From Capsicum annuum (lineage: Eukaryota; Streptophyta; Magnoliopsida; Solanales; Solanaceae), in contig NC_061111.1 in NCBI RefSeq assembly GCF_002878395.1, forward strand, positions 26,029,617-26,093,616: a stretch of 64,000 bases of DNA. The letters run 5' to 3'. This document shows, piece by piece, positions 57,564-64,000 of this stretch. Under the pieces are notes generated by a model. The model was not told the origin of the DNA. It ran no database searches and saw nothing but the letters and a program-made list of their open reading frames with translations. The stretch's first letter is position 1, and each line of letters begins with the position of its first letter. Position numbers and translations under genes: made by a program.

Positions 57564-59969
57564 GTAATGACCCTCACAGGCATTTTTTTATTTTCACACA
57601 CTTTCGATGTCTAGAGATTTTCTATAACTGCCCCAAGTTATTTATGACTTTTTGAGACTGATAATTTGACTTTTTGGCGGTTCGTTTGAAAAATTTAGTA
57701 ATACAAAAAATATTGTGGAATATTTAATCTAAATTGGCATTAGGTAGAAATATAATTTATTACCCCTCTAAAATGTAATTGATATGTGTTAAATTCTTTA
57801 GTTATGGTATATCTATATTATTTTATAATAGCATTTATAGTCTATTAATTTTTTAAGCGGAGATAGTAAATCTAGAAATGTAAAAATATTACTATTACAT
57901 AATAGAGGTTTTATTAGAAATAATTTTCTATTAATTATGATATATTCAAAATATTATAATTATTTTACCCCAAACCTATGTAATATCTGGGTATATAAAT
58001 AATGAAATCAAAATTTGTGAATATGGTTGTCCCCCACCACGTGGAAACCGGATGGGGTAGGCAACAAATAGCTAAAGCATGCTACCAATTGAAATATAAC
58101 ACTTAAGGTAACAAATGTTATAATGTAAATGTATTTAAATAATGTATTGGCATGCACTAATGATACATACATACATATATATATATATGTATATATATAT
58201 ACACACGTAAATTGGTAGCTTATTCCTTTGTTTTCTCACATGTACCAACCTGCCTATAATTCTCTACACAAGATCGTACTTACAGTTGTGGTCACTTTTA
58301 CTACTTCTATTCATATATGTACGTATGTAAATTGTGAAAGAATTTAACAGGAAAATTAATTATCTGCATAAAGTTATTCAAGCCTGTATTCCAATAGGGT
58401 ATTATTCGGAGGATTCTCGGAGAGATATTTTTAGCTTGTCGTCCAGATAGGCTAGGTTTATCTTATCTTTATATTGAGCTTATTTACGATAATTGAATAC
58501 TACTATGCTAGTTCTGGTCAAGTACTTATAGTTTGCGTGTCATTTAATACATATTTCATACCTTATTTATACGGTTAGGATTTTGTTATAGTACATTTTG
58601 GTATCTTATCTTTCAGTATGATCTAGCATTTATCACTTTAGGATGTGAAATTAAGTTATGAAATTTATAATTTATTCCTTTTTAATTAAGATATGTGATT
58701 GGTTAATTACATATATTTTAGTTTTGGTATAGGTTCAACATGTACTTTGTTTCTGTCATTATTTGTGAATTTTGGTACCACTTTGGCATTGGTTATGGTA
58801 TGGTTTGGATTTTAATATTACAGTTGGGTATGGTTGCTATGTGTTCCAGTTTCAGTCAAACATCTGGTTATGATGATTTGAGAGTTCTGGTACTGTTATG
58901 GTTATTCTGGGAGTGTGGTTTCCTTGTGTTTTGGTTTGAGTCTGGTATTTGATTATGAGTATTATTGTATATTATATATTTGGTCTCACATTATGACCCA
59001 CTATTTTCGGTTTGAATCCAATATGTGATCTCTCATTATTGTCCATCACTACTAGTTCAAGCCTGACGTCTAGCTTCTTATTACTGCCCATTGGTACCGG
59101 TTCAAGCCCATTGCTCATCTGGATGGCTACAATGATTTTGTGGGATGAAGTTCAATTACGGATTATTTATGTTTAATTTCATTAACTACTTCTTGTGTAT
59201 CCCATCGGCTTATAGGTGTACAGTTGGGTTAATTTTCTTTTTCAGTGCGCCTAGTAGGCTTATAGGGGTCCAGTTAGATTATGTTTTATTTGTTTGTTAT
59301 TACTGCATTATTTATTCTCTGTATCACTTATATTTATTCTTTTATCTTATTTGTTTAGCTTGGTAGTTGCTTACCTTTCTATCCCTGTTTACTATTGATT
59401 TAAATTACTCCTTCGTATTTTAGTAAAACATTTTTTATATTGAGCTTTGTCGGCTGGTGATGCCAACTGAGTACCCATTTCTTTGGTACTCATACTACAC
59501 TTCTACGTCTTTTCCCTAATGCATATCAGAGTACTAGAAGCTGGCGTTGATGTGGTTTCTACCTTTCAGTACTGATTTGGAGCAAGGTGAGCTTACTGTT
59601 GTCCGAGGCTGATCCTCCTCTATCTACTCCACTGTAGTCTTTTATACTCGAGACTGCTTGTATATGTGTGTATATGTTATATTCTATCTAGTACTCTGGG
59701 TATCTTTTAGTAGTGGCTCTAGTACTAACCTTATCAGGTCTTGGGAAGAATTTGTTTGCATATTTGTTCCTTTTTTCTTCTCGAGTTTTGATACAGTATA
59801 TATGTTTTCTTTCTAGTTTTCACTTATTATTAATACTGCTATAATTATATGCGCTCTTTTCTCATTTCTGTCTGTTAGTTCGTTACCTATTATTTTGGGC
59901 TATGACTTGACTTGCCTACTGGTGGGATAAGGTAGGCGCCATCATGATTTGAGAAATCGGGTCGTAACA
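57564..59969 (+). repeat. gypsy A 3' LTR
   Basis: 2,406 bp, colinear with the 5' LTR but about 200 bp longer. Extra sequence includes a TA/TACA microsatellite at about 58163-58206 and a segment around 58850-59000. It ends cgggtcgtaaca, then the target repeat gttct. Confidence 0.92.
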
Positions 59970-60096
59970 GTTCTGTTGGATCTCCCTATCTTTTACTTCA
60001 ACAAAACTTCAGATACATAAAAACAATGATAAAGTTATCACTTGCTGAGTGGAATATAACAGATCTTTTTCATGATTTTATGAGAGATGAGGCCAC

Positions 60097-60390
60097 GACT
60101 TATAGATCACAAGTTCGAACAAGCAATTACTAGCTCATGAATTCGAACAAGCAATTATTAAATTCCAAATTCAAGCAAGTAATTACTAGGTCACAAATTC
60201 AAATAAAGTAATAATAAAGTTATCACTGACCGAGTGAAAATAACAAATCTTATTCAAGCTTCTTTGGGAGCAATTACTTGCTCACATATTCGAACAAACA
60301 ATTACTAAGTCACAAATTTGAACAAACTATTACTAAGTCACAAACTCAAACACAATAACTATCTAGATCACGTGTTCAAATAAATACTTT
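60097..60390. repeat. ~30-bp tandem repeat array
   Basis: About eight imperfect units of tcacaaattcgaacaagcaattactag. The same repeat lies just left of gypsy A (36440-36530). Non-coding. Confidence 0.75.
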
Positions 60391-60443
60391 ACTAATACAA
60401 TGTATATTAGAGTAAGCTATCTACATTACACCTCTTCTATCAG

Positions 60444-60960
60444 CACTACAAGAAAAGTGCTTATTACCTAGGGATTTTCATAGGGATAATGTGGTAAAAT
60501 CCCCAAGTAATTTGATTACCTATGGATTTTCTTACCAATTAGAATCGAAAGGAAATACCTTCATAGGTAATTATTACATGCGGATTTATAAAATTCCTAG
60601 GTAATTTAGCTACAAAAATAAATCCGCAAGTACGTTATTTGCGGATTTATTTGCGATTAGCTATCAAAACTTTGCATGAATTATTTGGTAAAATTTCATA
60701 AAAAAAGAATTTTACCTGCGGATTTCAACGAAAAAATTCACAAATTATTCCCCATAAAAAGATTTCTAAGTAAATTCCTAGGTAATTTAGCTGCGGAAAT
60801 ATATCCGCAGGTACGTTATTTGTGAATTTATTTGCGATTAGCTATCAAAATTTTGCATGAATTATATGGTAAAATTTCATTTTTATGAAATTTTACCTGC
60901 AGATTTCCATGAAAAAATTATCAAATTATTCCCCACGAACTATTTCACAAGCCCCAAGTA
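60444..60960. repeat. CACTA subterminal repeats
   Basis: A segment gattagctatcaaaactttgcatgaatta...ggtaaaatttcat occurs twice (about 60655-60700 and 60835-60880), with variants of CCTGCGGATTT and AATCCGCAAG repeated in both orientations. In En/Spm these regions bind the element's DNA-binding protein. Confidence 0.65.
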
Positions 60961-61246
60961 AATCCGCAAGAATAATTTTTTTCAAAAAAATTTTCATGAA
61001 TATTTAGCATGTACATCCCCATGAAAATTCTCAAGTAATAATTCAACGTAAATTACTAAAAACATTTCACAATTAATCAAAAATCCATTCAAAACCTTCA
61101 ATAATTCTCAAAAACATCATTCAATACAAGTCTAATGTAAATCATTACAGCTAACAAAAAAACATAATTCAAAACATCCACATCAACATTGTATGATTCT
61201 TAAATGGTCCAAAACAAAATATTTCAAACTTGAATCCTCAATAAAA

Positions 61247-61455
61247 CTACCAACCATCAAAGTCAGAATCACTTTCATCCATGTTATCTTGATTAGAATC
61301 ACTTTCATTCACGTCGTCAGAGTCATCATCACTTTCATCCTCTTGGTTGTCTTCTTGAGGTGGGCGTTCATCATTTAACAAATCCTTTAACTTCCAACAG
61401 TTGAGTAAGACCTCTCCACCACAAGAGGACGCTTGTACTAAATTGCTTGATGCTA
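61247..61455 (-). CDS. Putative last exon of a CACTA-encoded protein
   Basis: After a plausible acceptor (tttattgtag) the minus strand reads ASSNLVQASSCGGEVLLNCW, then a very acidic tail rich in D, E and S, ending DFDGW and a stop. An acidic C-terminus ending in a similar short aromatic motif is what I recall from CACTA open reading frames in plants, but I cannot name the protein. The intron on its upstream side would contain the minisatellite at 61625-63060. Intact in this exon. Confidence 0.4.
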
Positions 61456-61624
61456 CAATAAAATACACAGAAGACAAATGAAAAGATTAGAGTTGCAATA
61501 GGAAAAAGGCAAATAGTAGTAAAACAACAGAAAGATCTATTTCAATAAAATTCTTGTTATTCTCTTACATTAATTGAACATGAAATAGAAGAGTGGTGTT
61601 GATATTAAAATTTTATTATAATTT

Positions 61625-63060
61625 TTATGTTACTATACTTAACCATTTTCAAGTAACTAATTCACATTTCAAGTAACTACACTTCACCATTTTCAAGTCA
61701 CTACTACACACTTCAAGTCACTACACAACCATTTTCAAATAACTAATTCACATTGCAAGTCCCTACACTTAAAACATTTTCAAATCACTAGTACACATTT
61801 CAAATCACTACACTTAACTATTTTCAATTAACTAATTTACATTTCAAGTCACTATACTTAACCATTTTCAAGTAACTATACTTTATTATTTTCAAGTTAT
61901 TAGTACACATTTCAAGTGACTACACTTAATCATTTTCAAGTCACAAGTTCACAATTTCAAGTAACTACACTTAACCATTTTCAAGTTTTGCAATTTCAAT
62001 AACTACACTTAATCATTTTCAAGTCACTACACTTAATAATTTTCAAATAGCTAATTAATTGATATTTCAAGCCATTGTACTTGACAATTTTCAAGTAACT
62101 ACACTTAACCATTTTCAACTCACTTGTACACATTTCAAGTCACTTCACTTAACCATTTTCAAATAACTAATTCACATTGTAAAGCACTACACTTAATCAT
62201 TTTCAAGTCACTAGTACACTTTTCAAATCACTACACTGAACCATTTTCAAATAATTAATTCACATTACAAGTCACTATACTTAATCATTTTCAAGTAACT
62301 ACTTCACATTTCAAATAATGATACTCAACAATTTTCAAGTCACTACACTTAATCATTCATTTCAAGTCACTATACTTAACCACTTTCAAGTCACTAGTAC
62401 ACATTTCAAGTCACCACACCTAATCATTTCAAAGTCACTAGTATACATTTCAAGTCACCACACTTAATTATTTTCAAGTCACTAATACACATTTCAAGAC
62501 ACTACATATTTCAAGTAACTATACTTTATTATTTTCAAGTTATTAGTACACATTTCAATTGACTACACTTAACCATTTTCAAGTCACAAGTTCACAATTT
62601 CAAATAACTACACTTAATTATTTTCATGTCACAAGTTCGCAATTTCAAGTAACTACACTTAATCATTTTCAAGTCATTGCACTCAAGCCATTTTCAAATA
62701 GCTAATTGACATTTCAAGTCACTATACTTAAACATTTTCAAGTCACTACACTTAACTATTTTCGACTCACTAGTACACATTTCAAGTGACTACACTTGAC
62801 CATTTTCAAGTAACTAATTCACACTTCAAGTCACTACACTTAACCATTTTCAAGTCACTAGTACACATTTCCAATCACTACACTTAATCATTTTTAAATA
62901 ACTAATTTACATTTCAAGTGATTATATTTAACACTTTTTAAGTTCACCTTTTATGTAACTACACTAAACCATTTTCAAGTCACTAATCCACTTCCCAAGT
63001 GATGACATTTGATCATTTTGAAGTCACTAGTACACATTTCAAAACACTACACTTGATCAT
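61625..63060. repeat. ~45-bp minisatellite, about 30 units
   Basis: The unit cacttaaccattttcaagtc followed by actagtacacatttcaagtcacta is repeated with many variants; spacer words alternate between agtacaca and aattcaca. It spans about 1.4 kb inside the CACTA element, upstream of the exon at 61247-61455. Non-coding, with stops in all frames. Confidence 0.9.
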
Positions 63061-63171
63061 TATATACAGTTTTAATTTAAGATCACAAGATTCCAAAATG
63101 TTCTTCACTTTGTTAAATTTTGTCTCAAGTTAAACCAGACAAACAAATTGAAATGGAGTACTTAATATAAC

Positions 63172-63392
63172 TTGACAATAATGAACAATAATGCACTTCA
63201 TAGTCTTACCAGTCAATCACATTACTAACTTAAATATAAATTAATTTGACAGTAATGAAAAATAAAGCACTTGTAGTCCTACTAGTCAGCCACATTACTA
63301 GCTTAAATACAAATTAACTTGACAGTAATGAACAGTAATGCACTTGTTAGTCCTATTAGTAACCCACATTATTAACTTAAATACAAATGTTT
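63172..63392. repeat. ~75-80-bp tandem repeat, three units
   Basis: Three copies of (a)cttgacagtaatgaacaata followed by atgcacttgttagtccta and cacattactaacttaaatac, starting near 63172, 63248 and 63318. Different from the adjacent 45-bp minisatellite. Confidence 0.8.
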
Positions 63393-64000
63393 GAACACAG
63401 TCCTTTATGTTCTGCCTCTTATTTATCTCTGTTAAATGAGCTTTAAATTGCATAAACACTCGAGATCCAAAAGTTGTACCAGAATTCTAAACTATAGCAT
63501 AGATATGAAAGTTGAAAACAAGAAAGCTGTTGAATGACTTGGTTTTGGTATCTATTTAAACTGAAGGTAACACAATGTCAAGTGATGATAAAACCTAAAA
63601 AGGCATACATGTACTCAATGTGAAAACTCATTTATAACTTGAAACCAGAAATATATAGAGGGTAGTACACTGGAGATATTTCTCTTATTGTTGGGAGACA
63701 ATGTGTGGTGGCTCTACGATCCAGTGGTACGAAGGCCACAGCCTGATCCAAAACATAGAGAGCCTGCTGATGCTTCTTCTAACTTACAATACACTGGAGA
63801 AGTGCATAACTAAGAATATATCTCCCGAAAAGAATTTTTCTACCAAAAATGCATCTAAGCTGAAAGTACGCAAACCTGGTCGTTAACTCAGGGCCAGTAA
63901 AGATGCAGACATTTAAGTCGTACTTTGATTGTCATCTATATTTATGACTGGTTAATGGCGGGGATGGTTGAAAAGGAGAACGTAAGTACGACTGGTGTTG
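63393..64000. other. Unannotated right edge
   Basis: Less AT-rich from 63680 on. A 61-codon frame on the plus strand (63701-63883) has no recognisable domain and I do not call it a gene. It may be CACTA interior. Confidence 0.35.

Larger units (their letters stand above)
36587..59969 (+). mobile_element. Ty3/gypsy retrotransposon A (outer element, 23.4 kb with nested insertions)
   Basis: The 5' LTR (36587-38787) and 3' LTR (57564-59969) match along their length and share ends TGTAATGACC and CGTGACA/CGTAACA. A perfect 5-bp duplication, gttct, flanks the whole (36582-36586, 59970-59974). The primer-binding site TGGTATCAGAGCC (tRNA-iMet) is at 38791-38803. Gag and protease (38995-40383) and RT to chromodomain (54758-57500) are separated by 14.4 kb of elements B and C. 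Confidence 0.93.
60444..64000 (-). mobile_element. CACTA (En/Spm) transposon, one end plus interior, runs off the window
   Basis: The terminal sequence CACTACAAGAAAA at 60444-60456 is the diagnostic CACTA-superfamily inverted-repeat end. Inside it is a subterminal region of repeated motifs in both orientations (tacctgcggatttatttgcg / cgcaggtaa, 60460-60960). A coding exon on the minus strand ends at 61247, so this is the 3' end of the element. The other end was not found before 64000. The extent to the right edge is inferred. Confidence 0.7.

Noticed and set aside
61625..63060. CRISPR-like regular repeat array
   Set aside because: Units are adjoining, imperfect and without unique spacers, in a plant context; this is a minisatellite.
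63701..63886. 61-residue frame at the right edge
   Set aside because: Short, no domain, no splice or neighbour support.

Overview
This window is plant nuclear DNA, most probably from a member of the Solanaceae. The DNA is AT-rich and every protein-coding stretch I could recognise is transposon- or virus-derived or badly decayed. The family assignment rests on an Au-type tRNA-derived SINE, short hAT-type elements with CAGKGGCGGA ends, MITEs with GTTTGGCCATG ends, and an endogenous pararetrovirus whose gene order (coat protein, movement protein, protease-RT-RNase H, transactivator) matches the cavemovirus/solendovirus group known from Solanaceae genomes. I recall these families from knowledge; no search was run. 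There is no rRNA or tRNA gene, no CRISPR array and no intact host gene.

Layout. 1-630: AT microsatellites and the end of a PIF/Harbinger-like MITE. 1.37-3.90 kb (minus): exons of an unrecognised multi-exon gene, probably a pseudogene, with a SINE and a hAT MITE in its introns. 3.91-4.89 kb: a complete non-autonomous Mutator-like element. 5.05-7.35 kb: a dispersed repeat containing six ~108-bp tandem units, split by a TIR element that carries a 100-N gap; a second copy without that insertion lies at 20.06-21.17 kb. 7.37-15.54 kb (minus): an apparently full-length, circularly permuted endogenous pararetrovirus. 15.56-18.88 kb (minus): a Ty1/copia element with 237-bp LTRs and a CAAAC target duplication.

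21.48-25.38 kb: an old MULE with a mudrA-type transposase fragment, interrupted by a hAT MITE. 25.87-26.74 kb: MITE nested in MITE. 26.98-28.31 kb: a likely MULE relic. 28.53-31.61 kb: a 5'-truncated Ty3/gypsy chromovirus-type element. 32.50-34.34 kb: a tandem duplication of a ~0.92-kb unit of unknown nature. 36.59-59.97 kb: one Ty3/gypsy element bounded by the 5-bp duplication GTTCT, with two further gypsy elements (B and C) inside it that are fused by a deletion. 60.44 kb to the right edge: the end of a CACTA (En/Spm) transposon with a C-terminal exon, a 1.4-kb minisatellite and further tandem repeats.

The genes do not work together as a pathway. What can be read is an order of insertions: gypsy B and C entered gypsy A, which entered a 30-bp tandem repeat; copia entered a local tandem repeat beside the pararetrovirus; hAT MITEs entered a MULE transposase and another MITE. 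Nearly all coding frames carry stops or frameshifts.
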